Shown: positions 18,029 through 26,913, numbered from the stretch's first letter. The stretch is 64,000 bases of DNA from Lysinibacillus composti (GCF_016908465.1 NZ_JAFBDY010000010.1:62001-126000), one strand, 5' to 3'. A program made the numbers and translations. Notes: generated by a model from the sequence alone, not told the origin.

Positions 18029-18917
18029 AAATCCGAACAACCGGGCAAGTTAGGCAAGTAGGGCCACCTGTTCCTTTGTAGCTAATTTCAGTTCCTGTGT
18101 ATTCGTAAACCGTAGCACCCACATCTAACAAATGTTTCTTTGTCACTTCATTTCCAGCGACCATAACACATACTCTTGGAGCTAAAGCCAGAACGTTACA
18201 TCCTAATTTCAGATACTCATCGTCTGGCACTTCGACTAATTTAATGCCGCGTTTAATTAATAACTGTCTAAAGAAAACAGGCATTAATCGAGAGTGCACA
18301 ACTGCTAAATCGTGATCAACCATACTAATAAAGGACATCAAGTGAAGACACTCACTTTCTCCTTGATCATGTGGAAGCTGTACAACAATGAACTCATCAA
18401 CTAGATCTTTTGTGATTTCTCTTAATTGATTAATAGCTTCTAAGTTTGTTCGATAACCCAAACCTACAGCAAGTGTGCGTTCTCCTAACCAAACGATATC
18501 TCCGCCGTCACATACGGCATCACCAGTTAATTCTCCGATGATTGGGATTCCTTTTTCTTTTAAATATTCTTTATAAACTTGAGCTTCAGGTTGTCTGAGT
18601 TCTTTACCAGACTTTAAGATAATTGCTCCGTCTTTAGTGAACTTGACTGGATCATGAGCATAAATGGAATCCAATCCTACTCGACTTGTTTGCGGGAGAA
18701 AATCAATGCTAGGTACATGCTTTTCTAGGATGGAAAGAAATTCACCATATTCTTTTAAGCTTTCTTCAAAATTAGGCTCTTCAATATAATTGAATGTTTG
18801 CCAGTTCTCACTTAAGTGCTTCTGACTAATAAACGCATCATTTGGGTGTTTAACAATGACTCTTTGTAGGGAGTTCACCATGGATGTGCAATAACTAGTT
18901 GAAGTTTGAGTTGACAT
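18027..18917 (-). CDS. Amidinotransferase/arginine-deiminase-family hydrolase
   Basis: 296 residues. Active-site segments of the guanidino-modifying superfamily are visible: YAHDPVKF, CDGGDIVWLGERTLAVGLGYR (about 135-155), SECLHLMSFISMV with the catalytic His, and the C-terminal GGPTCLTCPVVRI with Cys288 as the probable nucleophile. It is related to, but distinct from, the DDAH-like product of the next gene. Annotated relatives are usually called dimethylargininase or amidinotransferase; the true substrate cannot be decided. It is first in the minus-strand cluster, with ribosome binding site GGAGG. The CGGAAA palindrome upstream may be its operator. Confidence 0.82.
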   Translation of the reverse strand: MSTQTSTSYCTSMVNSLQRVIVKHPNDAFISQKHLSENWQTFNYIEEPNFEESLKEYGEFLSILEKHVPSIDFLPQTSRVGLDSIYAHDPVKFTKDGAIILKSGKELRQPEAQVYKEYLKEKGIPIIGELTGDAVCDGGDIVWLGERTLAVGLGYRTNLEAINQLREITKDLVDEFIVVQLPHDQGESECLHLMSFISMVDHDLAVVHSRLMPVFFRQLLIKRGIKLVEVPDDEYLKLGCNVLALAPRVCVMVAGNEVTKKHLLDVGATVYEYTGTEISYKGTGGPTCLTCPVVRI

Positions 18918-18931
18918 GTAAAATACCTCCG

Positions 18932-18969
18932 TTTCCGTTATGCGGAAAATTATTTTATTAATCGGAAAA
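18932..18969 (-). promoter_or_regulatory. Candidate operator upstream of the amidinotransferase gene
   Basis: TTTCCG-TTATG-CGGAAA (18932-18948) is a perfect 6-5-6 inverted repeat just upstream of the GGAGG ribosome binding site. A further CGGAAAA at 18963-18969 lies exactly 20 bp, about two helical turns, from the first. Placement suits repression, possibly by the nearby IclR protein. The remaining part of the 361-bp gap 18918-19278 shows only a terminator. Confidence 0.45.
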
Positions 18970-19234
18970 CCTGATTTAAATTTAACATCGACATCATTAA
19001 ACAGTCAATTGAATTTTTTGAATATTTGATAAATCAACTTCTTATGATTCTTATTTTGGGGATCCTGGTGAAGCGGGCAGGGGGTAAAGGTGAGAAGGGG
19101 TGGTGAGTTAAATAAGGATTGTGTTGGAGCATAACTAGCGTCTGAGTAAATTGATTGGCCACTTTGATGAAAGCGATAGCGACTAGCCGAAACAATGGTT
19201 TTTAATTTCGTATAGTAAACTTGTTCTAAAATAA

Positions 19235-19262
19235 AAAAAGAGAACTTTGAGGTTCTCTTTTT
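19235..19262. terminator. Bidirectional terminator
   Basis: AAAAGAGAAC / GTTCTCTTTT stem with a short loop, A run on the left and T run on the right. It ends the minus-strand acetyltransferase gene. Confidence 0.85.
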
Positions 19263-19278
19263 GAATCAATATCTATTA

Positions 19279-19836
19279 CTACAGGATTATAAAATCTCGC
19301 TTCAACAAAGAATACATAAACAAATCATCAAACTTCCCACGGGTATATTCATAGCTCCGTAATAGACCTTCCTTTAGGAAACCATGTTTTATTACTAGCT
19401 TTTGCGACGATAGGTTAGCAGGTTCAATCAGTGCTTCGATTCGATTTAAATGCAGATGTTCAAAACCGTAGTTCAAAATAGTACTTACAGCTTCACTGGC
19501 GAATCCTTGTCCCCAATAGGTCTTACTCAACTCAAAGCCAATTTCTGAACGGTGGTGTTGCGAAACCATCCGGTGGAATCCGCAACTGCCAATCACTTCA
19601 TCTTGCCCTTTGATCGTAATGCCCCATCTGATTCCCGTCTCTTCCGAAAAGATCTTGTCGTACCAGTCAATCTCTGCGAGTGCATCATCAATTGTCTGGA
19701 AAGGGGATAAACCATAATATCTCATGACATCTTCATCCGAAAGATAGCTAAGCACGCTACCTGCATCGGCTTCTGTAATTCTTCTTAATACCAATCGCTC
19801 TGTTTCTATAACAGGGAACTCCCTAGTTATGTTCAT
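19279..19836 (-). CDS. GNAT acetyltransferase, RimJ/RimL type
   Basis: 185 residues from the ATG at 19836, chosen because AGGGGTG lies 6 nt before it; a GTG at 19845 would sit inside that site. It begins with the RimJ/RimL pattern ETERLVLRRITEADAGSVL, followed by GSCGFHRM and EIGFELSKTYWGQGFASEAV (acetyl-CoA binding loop) and LNRIEALIEPANLSSQKLV. Such enzymes acetylate protein N-termini or small molecules; the substrate is unknown. Monocistronic. Confidence 0.88.
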   Translation of the reverse strand: MNITREFPVIETERLVLRRITEADAGSVLSYLSDEDVMRYYGLSPFQTIDDALAEIDWYDKIFSEETGIRWGITIKGQDEVIGSCGFHRMVSQHHRSEIGFELSKTYWGQGFASEAVSTILNYGFEHLHLNRIEALIEPANLSSQKLVIKHGFLKEGLLRSYEYTRGKFDDLFMYSLLKRDFIIL

Positions 19837-19845
19837 CGTAAACAC

Positions 19846-20157
19846 CCCTAATCATTAGTTGTAACGATTTACTAAATAGTCTACAGAAATCTCTTTCTTA
19901 GCGAACAATCGAATTGTCTAAAATATAACATTCGGTTATAAGGAGAAAAATGGAAATAGAAGTTTACTAAAAGTTTAACATAAGTAGGATTATTTTAGTG
20001 TTATACATAAAGCAACTTTCCAATTTAAAGAAATTCTTTTGTGCTTACCAATTTCATCCTATTCATGTGAATCGTACTAAAAGCAATGAAGAGAGGGGAA
20101 GGCTTACAAAAGACGTAGGAAAATAGCAAAAGATTTAATCTAGAAAGGGGATCGGTT
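19846..20157. other. 312-bp intergenic region, nothing recognised
   Basis: AT-rich sequence between two divergent genes. No tRNA, riboswitch or repeat was seen. The AAAGGGG ribosome binding site of the next gene is at its right end. Confidence 0.5.
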
Positions 20158-21612
20158 ATGTGTAAGAAAATAAGTTGTGTTTTTCTACTACTGATAATAC
20201 TTTTCGGACAACTATGGTCGGTTCCACTCTTAGCCGTCGCGGCAAAATCCTTCGATCCAGCAGATGTTGATGAATATGTGACGAATTATATTTATAAAAA
20301 TGGACTGCCTGGTGCAGCTGTTGTCATTGTGAAGGATGGGAAGGTGCTTTACGAAAAAGGGTTTGGTCATGATTCGAATGGAAACCCACTAACCGCCAAG
20401 TCCAAAACTGGGCTTGCTTCTGGTACGAAACCATTCACTGCGTTTGCTGTTTTACAATTGGTGGACCGGGGGGGAATTAAACTAGATGAACCGGTTGTCA
20501 CGTATCTTCCGGAGCTAACATTAAACGATGAAAGATGGCAACAGGTAACGATTCGCCAATTACTAAGCCACACATCGGGACTGCCGAATCCTACCATTGT
20601 AGGTCCGGCAAGTACCCCTAAAGAAGGGGTAGGTCGTTTCCATGATTGGCAACTACAAGCAGACCCTGGGCAAAAATATTCGTATAGCAATGCAAACTAC
20701 TGGACGCTAGCTTATTTGGTTGAGCAAATCAGTGGAATGACGTTTAACGACTACCTCACACAAAATGTATTTCAACCACTTGGAATGAATGACTCCATTT
20801 CTGCTGTAAACTCAGGGGAGATTGTGGGGAAGTTAGGGATTCCTCGTGGGTATGTTACGTTATTTGGTACCGCGATGCCGTGGACAGAGCTTGAACAAAT
20901 GTTTAGTGGGGCGGGAAGCATTTTTACGACAGCGAGTGATATGGGGAAATGGTTATCCATGCATACGAACGGTGGAGTAAATGAAAAAGGGGAGCGGTTA
21001 TTATCTGAAGCGTTACTAAAGGAGTCGTATTCTCCACAACCTGGCAGTGAAAAATATGGGCTTGGTTGGTCCTTAAGCTCTCCAACTATTAAACCAGCAC
21101 GGATTTCTCATAGTGGTTCGCTTTCAACATTCCAATCTCAACAAGACATCGTTCCAAGTAGTGGCTATGCCGTTGCTGCTTTACTCAATAGTTTCACCAC
21201 GACATTCGAACATTCCTATGAAATTAGTTCCGGGATTATCCAACTAACAGAAGGACAAGAACCCGAATTGAAAGCCCCAACGCCTAAAATTATTGACTTC
21301 ATACTTGGTGGCGTCACATTGATTTATCTAATTTTAGGGGTCAGAGGAATCGTAAGAAGTAAAAAATGGGTAGAAAAACGAAAACAACAGCCATCCTGGA
21401 GATTTTATTTGCGGTTAATTCCACAATTGATTCCAGTTATAGGGGTGGGCTGGCTACTATTTATTGTTCCGAATCTACAAAATAACAGCTCAACGATGAA
21501 GGATGCGTTCGGTCTTTTCCCGTCTGCGATGATACTCTTGGTGCTGGCTTTTATCATTGGATGTGTTCTTACCATTATGAGGGTTTATCATCGAGTGAAG
21601 TTAGGTAGATAG
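20158..21612 (+). CDS. Membrane-anchored serine hydrolase, beta-lactamase/PBP4* type
   Basis: 484 residues. A signal peptide (residues 1-28, ending LLAVAA) precedes a class C beta-lactamase-like domain: SxxK as S-G-T-K in ASGTKPFTAF near residue 86, YxN as Y-S-N in YSNANYW near 178, and HSG in place of KTG near 316. The C-terminal 110 residues hold about three hydrophobic helices that anchor it in the membrane. Related Bacillus proteins (PbpE, YtkA-like esterases) act on cell-wall peptides or D-amino-acid esters; true beta-lactamase activity is unlikely. AAAGGGGATC precedes the ATG. Confidence 0.87.
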   Translation: MCKKISCVFLLLIILFGQLWSVPLLAVAAKSFDPADVDEYVTNYIYKNGLPGAAVVIVKDGKVLYEKGFGHDSNGNPLTAKSKTGLASGTKPFTAFAVLQLVDRGGIKLDEPVVTYLPELTLNDERWQQVTIRQLLSHTSGLPNPTIVGPASTPKEGVGRFHDWQLQADPGQKYSYSNANYWTLAYLVEQISGMTFNDYLTQNVFQPLGMNDSISAVNSGEIVGKLGIPRGYVTLFGTAMPWTELEQMFSGAGSIFTTASDMGKWLSMHTNGGVNEKGERLLSEALLKESYSPQPGSEKYGLGWSLSSPTIKPARISHSGSLSTFQSQQDIVPSSGYAVAALLNSFTTTFEHSYEISSGIIQLTEGQEPELKAPTPKIIDFILGGVTLIYLILGVRGIVRSKKWVEKRKQQPSWRFYLRLIPQLIPVIGVGWLLFIVPNLQNNSSTMKDAFGLFPSAMILLVLAFIIGCVLTIMRVYHRVKLGR

Positions 21613-21673
21613 TAGTGGGTACAATAGAAAAGAGCTAGGGAAGTGCTCGTAGGTCATTTTATTTAAAATGACT

Positions 21674-22084
21674 TCATTCACCGCAAAATACACTTCCTCG
21701 TTCTTTAATTGCATCAATGACGACTGCACGTTGCTCGCTTAATGTTGCATACATGCTATATGCACGCATTTTTTGGCGTATCAATTCATTTTCATTGTGA
21801 ATATAGAGTGGAATTCCATGCTCAAAAATTTGCATCGTCAACACAGTGTCGATTTGCTTGATATCCACTAAATCCACTTCACGCCCACAAAGCAAAGCTA
21901 ATTCCCCGATAAGTTCAAACCGTTCATAGGATGATAGCTGCTTGTTGCTGAAATACGCAAGGTCCAGATCGCTCTTTTCATGCGCGGTCCCTTTTGCAAA
22001 AGAGCCAAATAGGATAATGAAGTCGGGATTTACATGTTGTTTTAACTTTTTAATAACTTGCGCTTGGATTTCTTCTTCAAGCAT
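21674..22084 (-). CDS. MNT-type nucleotidyltransferase domain protein
   Basis: 136 residues from the ATG at 22084, which has AAGGTGG 8 nt upstream; in-frame GTGs at 22096 and 22093 overlap that site. The motif FGSFAKGTAHEKSDLDLAYF (GSx10DxD) is the metal and nucleotide-binding loop of minimal nucleotidyltransferases such as MntA. Those normally pair with a HEPN ribonuclease toxin and silence it by AMPylation, but no HEPN gene is adjacent here. It may be an orphan antitoxin, or a solitary relative with another target. Confidence 0.82.
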   Translation of the reverse strand: MLEEEIQAQVIKKLKQHVNPDFIILFGSFAKGTAHEKSDLDLAYFSNKQLSSYERFELIGELALLCGREVDLVDIKQIDTVLTMQIFEHGIPLYIHNENELIRQKMRAYSMYATLSEQRAVVIDAIKERGSVFCGE

Positions 22085-22163
22085 GCATATCACCACCTTT
22101 TCTTTATTATAAACGTATATGAAAAAACCGCACTTATACTTATTAAGGGGTGCACAACATCAT

Positions 22164-22208
22164 AAAAAGACAACCAAGGAATTCTAAGCATTCCCCGGTT
22201 GTCTTTTT
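22164..22208. terminator. Bidirectional terminator
   Basis: AAAAAGACAACC / GGTTGTCTTTTT outer stem with an inner GGAAT / ATTCC stem, between the exporter and nucleotidyltransferase genes on the minus strand. Confidence 0.9.
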
Positions 22209-22218
22209 AGTTTATTGT

Positions 22219-23379
22219 TTATTCCGTATCAGTTTTTGGTGCACGTACTGGTTTGAAAATAGATAGGATATAAATCACTAAGCCTACAAGTCCAATTCCT
22301 AAAATCGTCATGAACGACCCACCAGTGTAGAAGCCACTACCGAAGTAGAAAATTTCACGTAACCCATCCGCAGCAAAGCGAATTGGAACCCAAGGGCGAA
22401 TGAATGTGACGAAGAAATCTGGTAGCATTTCTTTTGGCGTCATGAGAACCCCCATACCTAATAACATCACAACCATGAATAACGTAATCGCTGGTTTACC
22501 AATCCATGCCGTAACTGCTGATACTAATAAGAAGAAACAGAACGCTGCAAAGGATACGAACGAACCAACTAAGAAGTAACTAGGCATATTAATACCCGCG
22601 ACCTTACCTAACGTTGCCACGGTAAATCCTGAGAATAGGGCGATAATAATCCCGAATAACACTTGGCCGCCCATTAAGCGTAAAGTCTGTTTGCGAGTTA
22701 ACATTTCCTTTTTCAAAATGCCCGATGTAGATAGGAATAAAACGAACCCACCGATTAACGCACCTACCCAAGCAGGCACCGCCATTAACGTAGGGGCACT
22801 ACCGTTTGCAGTAGAAGCTGTAATGGCGTTAAATACTTTTTCTTCAGAAACAATTGGATTTACAAGTACAGCTGCTTGGTCCGCATCAATTTGTTGACCA
22901 TTCAGTTGCGCAATAAAGTTTGTAGAATATTGGTTGCTCAATTGCGTAATGAAACCGTTTAAAGCAGTCTTTGCATAGTTCGCACCCGTCATGTTATAAC
23001 CTTGGTTAATATAAACTTGTAAAGTTGCTGGCGTGTTGTCAGTCAACGTATTTTGTAAGGCATTATTATAGCCTTCAGGAATGACTAATGCCGCATAATA
23101 TGTTTTGTCTTTAAATAAATCTTCAATATCCGCTTCGTCTTCACTTGTAAAAGCTAACATCGGCTCTTCATCATCAGTACCTTTACTCATATGTTCGATT
23201 GCTGATTTAACAGTGTCCACATGCTCGCCTTCATCATTTACAATCAATGCAACAGGTAAATTTCTTACTTGTGGATTGCCTTGTGCGAATAAGTTTACCG
23301 AGAATAAAGCGATGATTAATATAACAGCAATAGGAGCAGCCCACGCTAATTTTTCTTTAAATAATCTCAAGGAGATCAT
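22219..23379 (-). CDS. YhgE/Pip-like ABC-2-type membrane protein
   Basis: 386 residues: one N-terminal helix (AWAAPIAVILIIALFSVNLF), an extracellular domain (NLPVALIVNDEGEHVDTVK...YYAALVIPEGYNNALQN, the YhgE/Pip N-terminal pattern) and five or six C-terminal helices. Such proteins behave as ABC-2-type export permeases or export-associated phage receptors. It is divergent from a TetR gene, the usual arrangement for a drug- or lipid-inducible exporter. Start: the ATG at 23379 directly follows AAAGG, whereas TTG at 23370 has ideal spacing and may be the real start. No ATP-binding subunit is next to it. Confidence 0.8.
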   Translation of the reverse strand: MISLRLFKEKLAWAAPIAVILIIALFSVNLFAQGNPQVRNLPVALIVNDEGEHVDTVKSAIEHMSKGTDDEEPMLAFTSEDEADIEDLFKDKTYYAALVIPEGYNNALQNTLTDNTPATLQVYINQGYNMTGANYAKTALNGFITQLSNQYSTNFIAQLNGQQIDADQAAVLVNPIVSEEKVFNAITASTANGSAPTLMAVPAWVGALIGGFVLFLSTSGILKKEMLTRKQTLRLMGGQVLFGIIIALFSGFTVATLGKVAGINMPSYFLVGSFVSFAAFCFFLLVSAVTAWIGKPAITLFMVVMLLGMGVLMTPKEMLPDFFVTFIRPWVPIRFAADGLREIFYFGSGFYTGGSFMTILGIGLVGLVIYILSIFKPVRAPKTDTE

Positions 23380-23498
23380 CCTTTCTCAATTTTCAACAGG
23401 TTGTTTAGTAGTACGTGAATATCTTATAATGTTGGGGTACACTAAGCAATGAACAAAAGTGAACATATTGTTGGATTTTACTGAGAAGAGTGGATGTA

Positions 23499-24083
23499 AT
23501 GAGCGTTTATACTGAAAAAAATAGAAAAACAAAACAGCTGATTCAAAAGTCATTTATGGAAATTTTGGAGAGTAAATCATTTGAATCAATCACAATAGGG
23601 GACATTACGAAGACAGCACAAATCAATCGCGGAACTTTCTATCTGCATTATCAAGATAAATTCGATTTGCTCGATCAAATAGAACAACAGTTGTTTGAGG
23701 ATTTAGGCCAACATATCGATGAACTGCAATCTCGTTATTCATCTACCCAAACCTTTGAAAAAGAACAAGAGCAGTTAGCCGCTACATTATTTAGTTTTAT
23801 TGAAATACACGCGCCAATGCTTAAGATATTCTTAAGCGATCATGGAAGAGCGGGCTTTCACATTCGCTTTAAAAATGCCGTTTCAACAAAGGTGCGATTT
23901 AACTTAGAGAAAAATGAAAGCTTCACGGCCAATTTAAAAGTCCCAATGGAATACTTTTTATCCTTTATCACATCAGCTTTCTTAGGCCTAATTGAACAAT
24001 GGGTCCAAAATGGGCTAGACAAAACCCCTCAAGAAATGACCGCATTATATATTGATATTATTTTGTTTATCAAAAAGAGATAG
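23499..24083 (+). CDS. TetR-family transcriptional regulator
   Basis: 194 residues from the ATG at 23499, chosen over an in-frame GTG at 23490 because AGTGGA lies 5 nt before it. The N-terminal helix-turn-helix is classic: TKQLIQKSFMEILESKSF, TIGDITKTAQINRGTFYLHY, KFDLLDQIEQQLF. The C-terminal half resembles the TetR_C (YkrL/DhaS-like) ligand domain. It is divergent from the YhgE-like exporter, which it probably represses. Confidence 0.9.
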   Translation: MSVYTEKNRKTKQLIQKSFMEILESKSFESITIGDITKTAQINRGTFYLHYQDKFDLLDQIEQQLFEDLGQHIDELQSRYSSTQTFEKEQEQLAATLFSFIEIHAPMLKIFLSDHGRAGFHIRFKNAVSTKVRFNLEKNESFTANLKVPMEYFLSFITSAFLGLIEQWVQNGLDKTPQEMTALYIDIILFIKKR

Positions 24084-24110
24084 GGACAGGGGGACAGGCA
24101 CCTTGTCCCA
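24083..24110. repeat. GGGACAGG/CCTTGTCCC intergenic repeat, copy 1
   Basis: GGGACAGGGGGACAGGCACC followed by TTGTCCCA, starting at the TetR stop codon. One of six loci of this imperfect palindrome in the window (24.1, 26.9, 38.2, 40.3, 41.1, 42.0 kb). Confidence 0.85.
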
Positions 24111-24119
24111 GTTTCGATC

Positions 24120-24152
24120 AAAGGCATTTGAATTTCCATTTCAAATGCCTTT
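24120..24152. terminator. Hairpin after the TetR gene
   Basis: Perfect 13-bp stem AAAGGCATTTGAA / TTCAAATGCCTTT with a 7-nt loop; weak T tail. It may terminate TetR transcription together with the next hairpin. Confidence 0.6.
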
Positions 24153-24167
24153 ACAAAAAACGAATCG

Positions 24168-24200
24168 AAAAGAGCCAGTCCTAATGGGGCTGGCTCTTTA
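24168..24200 (+). terminator. Second terminator after the TetR gene
   Basis: AAAGAGCCAG / CTGGCTCTTT stem, the right arm ending in Ts. The 352-bp gap 24084-24435 otherwise contains no gene. Confidence 0.75.
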
Positions 24201-24435
24201 TCTATTGACAGTAAGCTTCATCGAATAAATCTGCTCTGGTTTGTCATTTGGAGTTAAGTGAAGTCATGTTTGTCCAATGCAGTAACGCCTTTACCATCAC
24301 ACGCTGGGCAAATTTTTTTTGAGGATTAATGCAATTAAAAAATCCTCTTAATAGTTTTTCACTAAAAAAGAAAAAGAATAAGAATAAAAAAGCCATTACC
24401 TTCACATGCTATTTTTTGTGGAGGTGAGAGAACAC

Positions 24436-24603
24436 ATGGCACAAAACAACAACAACAACAACCAACGCAACAACCGTCAAAATAATGATGCAAACAACCG
24501 TAACAACCGTGAGGAGTTTGCTGAAGATTTAAACTTTGACCGCAACAACAACAATAACAACAACCGCAACAATAACAACCAAAACAACAATAACAATCGT
24601 TAA
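24436..24603 (+). CDS. Asn-rich small protein, possible gamma-type spore protein
   Basis: 55 residues from the ATG at 24436, which has GGAGGTGAG upstream. About half the residues are Asn, with Arg and Gln; the centre reads REEFAEDLNFDRN. Small acid-soluble spore proteins of the gamma type are Asn/Gln-rich and carry a short E-F-A-x-E-x-N-like segment, so a spore-storage role is plausible. The similarity is by composition and one short motif only. No signal peptide or membrane segment. Confidence 0.7.
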   Translation: MAQNNNNNNQRNNRQNNDANNRNNREEFAEDLNFDRNNNNNNNRNNNNQNNNNNR

Positions 24604-24730
24604 TAAAACCATTTTATAGATTAGAGAAGTTGGAAGACTACTCTCATCTGAATCCTGAATAATGTTACTTTTTCATAAAGTGCGTTATTCGGGATTTAAT
24701 AATTGGATAAGTTATAGGCCATAAAATCTT

Positions 24731-24802
24731 TCCGTAGTAGCTCAGTGGTAGAGCAATCGGCTGTTAACCGATTGGTCGTAGGTTCGAGTCCTACCTCCGG
24801 AG
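24731..24802 (+). tRNA. tRNA-Asn (anticodon GTT)
   Basis: 72-nt cloverleaf: acceptor TCCGTAG / CTCCGGA, D arm GCTC...GAGC, anticodon stem-loop TCGGCTGTTAACCGA with GTT, T arm GTAGG-TTCGAGT-CCTAC, discriminator G, no encoded CCA. The fifth acceptor pair is T opposite C, a mismatch; in other Bacillales Asn tRNAs I recall this as C-G. It stands alone, not in a tRNA cluster. Confidence 0.95.
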
Positions 24803-25041
24803 TATTAAATAATCGATTTGAATTTCCAAATCTCAAACAGACGAACGATATTCTTGTTAAAGGATAAGCGTTCGTTTTTTCATGATCACCAATAAATAAC
24901 TTTAACAAAATAAAATGAGTATTTTACAGCATTTATTTTTTTAATAATATGGCGCATTTTCAGAGGATGAGCTCTCAATTTACAGGAGAATTGTTGTAGT
25001 GGTTTGTGGGAATTTCGCTCGAACTTGATAGGCAAGCACAA

Positions 25042-25068
25042 AAAACCTAGCACTATAGGCTAGGTTTT
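25042..25068. terminator. Bidirectional terminator
   Basis: AAAACCTAGC / GCTAGGTTTT stem with a 7-nt loop, ending the minus-strand MOSC gene. Confidence 0.85.
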
Positions 25069-25096
25069 CGCGTTATCGTTCGTTGGGATGAAAGAA

Positions 25097-25729
25097 TTAT
25101 AGCAATTTTAAAAACCTATTTCTCCATTCCTCTGCAAGAGCATCAACAGTCAATATTTTTTCAATTGATGCTTTATCTTGCTTTTGGTGGAAAAGAATTT
25201 GTGTAGCAAAAGAAACGGATATTTCTTTTTCATGTTTTTCTAAAAGTGTGATTTCTGAATCTAACATAATAGTTCCTTCTTCCAATACCCGAAAGAAGTA
25301 GCCGGTTAGTGTTGTATCAATCACTTTCTTTAAAAAACCTTTTTCCTCGTTATAATTGGAGATCGTAACACAAGGTACCCTTCCTTGTGTTACTTGAAGA
25401 ATAGTATCTCCTATTTTAAAAATGTCACCAATACATACCTGTTCTTCTGTCATACCTGCTGCGGTAATATTTTCTCCAAAAGCAGGTAATATAAGCTTTC
25501 TTTGAAATTCCTCTTCCCAATAAGAGTAATGTTCGAATGGATACATACAAACTACACGGTCTGGTCCCCCGTGAAATTTGTGATTTGCAACATCATCATC
25601 AACGATTCCAAGTTTCTCTACCTTAAAAGCTTGTACAGCTGATTTTCCTATGCCAGAAACTTCTTTTCTATTATTCCAATTATATTCCTTAGGTTTTCCG
25701 ATAGCTAAATTAATAATTTTTCTAGTCAC
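25097..25729 (-). CDS. MOSC-domain protein, YiiM type
   Basis: 210 residues. GIGKSAVQAFKVEKLGIVDDDVANHKFHGGPDRVVCMYPFEHY is the start of the MOSC fold, and GDIFKIGDTILQVTQGRVPC carries the conserved Cys that can hold sulfur or a molybdenum cofactor. The C-terminal 3-alpha domain (about 150-210) is that of YiiM, which reduces N-hydroxylated purines in E. coli. Monocistronic, between a terminator and an unremarkable 248-bp gap. Confidence 0.9.
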   Translation of the reverse strand: MTRKIINLAIGKPKEYNWNNRKEVSGIGKSAVQAFKVEKLGIVDDDVANHKFHGGPDRVVCMYPFEHYSYWEEEFQRKLILPAFGENITAAGMTEEQVCIGDIFKIGDTILQVTQGRVPCVTISNYNEEKGFLKKVIDTTLTGYFFRVLEEGTIMLDSEITLLEKHEKEISVSFATQILFHQKQDKASIEKILTVDALAEEWRNRFLKLL

Positions 25730-25977
25730 GTTGAATTTACCTCGTTTCTACAGAGCTACAAAATTAAATGCAATTATAAATTCTATTATACTAGTGACAT
25801 CTGAAAATTTACAATTTTTAAGAAACTGAGGATAAGAAAAGGTGAGGATTTCAAGGATATCAATAAGTTCTTGTTTAAGTTTAAAGTTAGTTTCCTCATA
25901 ATCTTAGGGAAGGAATAACTTCTTAGGGGGAAACTAATACTAAGTTTAAATATATTTGTTTAAGGGAGTGCTATTTA

Positions 25978-26913
25978 ATGCGTGCTGTTGTGATTGATGA
26001 ATATGGTAGTAAAAATGTGTTAGTAGAACGGGAACTACCGAAACCGGAAATAAAGCCAAACCAAGTACTTGTTGAGGTTTATGCAACGTCTGTTAATCCT
26101 ATTGATTGGAAGCTTCGAGCTGGGTATTTGAAGGGGATGCTTGATTGGACTTTCCCTATAATTCTCGGTTGGGATGTTGCTGGAAAGATTGTGGAAGTGG
26201 GAGATGAAGTAAAGAATTTTCAGGTTGGGGATGAAGTTTTTGCGCGACCGGATACGACCCCAAGAGGTACATATGCGGAATACACTACTGTGGATGAAGA
26301 ATTACTTGCTAAAAAGCCGAGTAACCTGACATTTGAAGAAGCTGCCTCGATTCCATTAGCAGGCCTAACCGCTTGGCAATGTTTAGTGGACCAAACAAAA
26401 GTCAAACAGGGTGATAAAGTACTCATCCATGCCGGAGCTGGGGGAGTAGGAAGCCTGGCGATCCAAATGGCCAAACATTTAGGTGCCTATGTTGCTACAA
26501 CAGCAAGTGAAAAAAATGAAGCATACGTAAAAAAGCTTGGAGCAGATGAATTCATTAATTACCGCACCCAACAATTTGAAGAAGAATTAAGTGATTATGA
26601 TGTGGTCATTGATACAATGGGTGGCGATATTTTAAATAAAAGCTTCACAATATTAAAACCTGGTGGCAGACTCGTCACGATTACGGGACAACCCGACCCA
26701 GCATTAATCGAAAAGCATCAAGTTACCGCAAGCTCCTATTGGTTAACGCCAAATGGTAAACAGCTGGGTGAATTAGGCGAATTACTTGAGAAAGAAATCC
26801 TAAAGCCTCAAGTGGGGAGTGTATTTGACTTTTCAGCAGAAGCATTACAAAAAGCACATGAATTAAGTGAAACAAATCATGCCAAAGGGAAAATTGTAAT
26901 TAAAGTGAAATAA
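25978..26913 (+). CDS. NADP-dependent zinc-independent alcohol dehydrogenase/quinone reductase
   Basis: 311 residues of the medium-chain dehydrogenase superfamily. It has the GroES-like N-terminal domain (VEVYATSVNPIDWKLRAGY, ILGWDVAGKIVEVG) and a Rossmann domain with the NAD(P) loop HAGAGGVGSLAIQMAKHLGA near 145. The zinc-ligand cysteines are absent, as in quinone oxidoreductases and enal reductases. AAGGGAG precedes the ATG. Substrate unknown. Confidence 0.9.
   Translation: MRAVVIDEYGSKNVLVERELPKPEIKPNQVLVEVYATSVNPIDWKLRAGYLKGMLDWTFPIILGWDVAGKIVEVGDEVKNFQVGDEVFARPDTTPRGTYAEYTTVDEELLAKKPSNLTFEEAASIPLAGLTAWQCLVDQTKVKQGDKVLIHAGAGGVGSLAIQMAKHLGAYVATTASEKNEAYVKKLGADEFINYRTQQFEEELSDYDVVIDTMGGDILNKSFTILKPGGRLVTITGQPDPALIEKHQVTASSYWLTPNGKQLGELGELLEKEILKPQVGSVFDFSAEALQKAHELSETNHAKGKIVIKVK

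Noticed and set aside
24696-24908. Minus-strand frame across the tRNA-Asn
   Set aside because: It runs antisense through the tRNA and has no start site; the tRNA explains the region.
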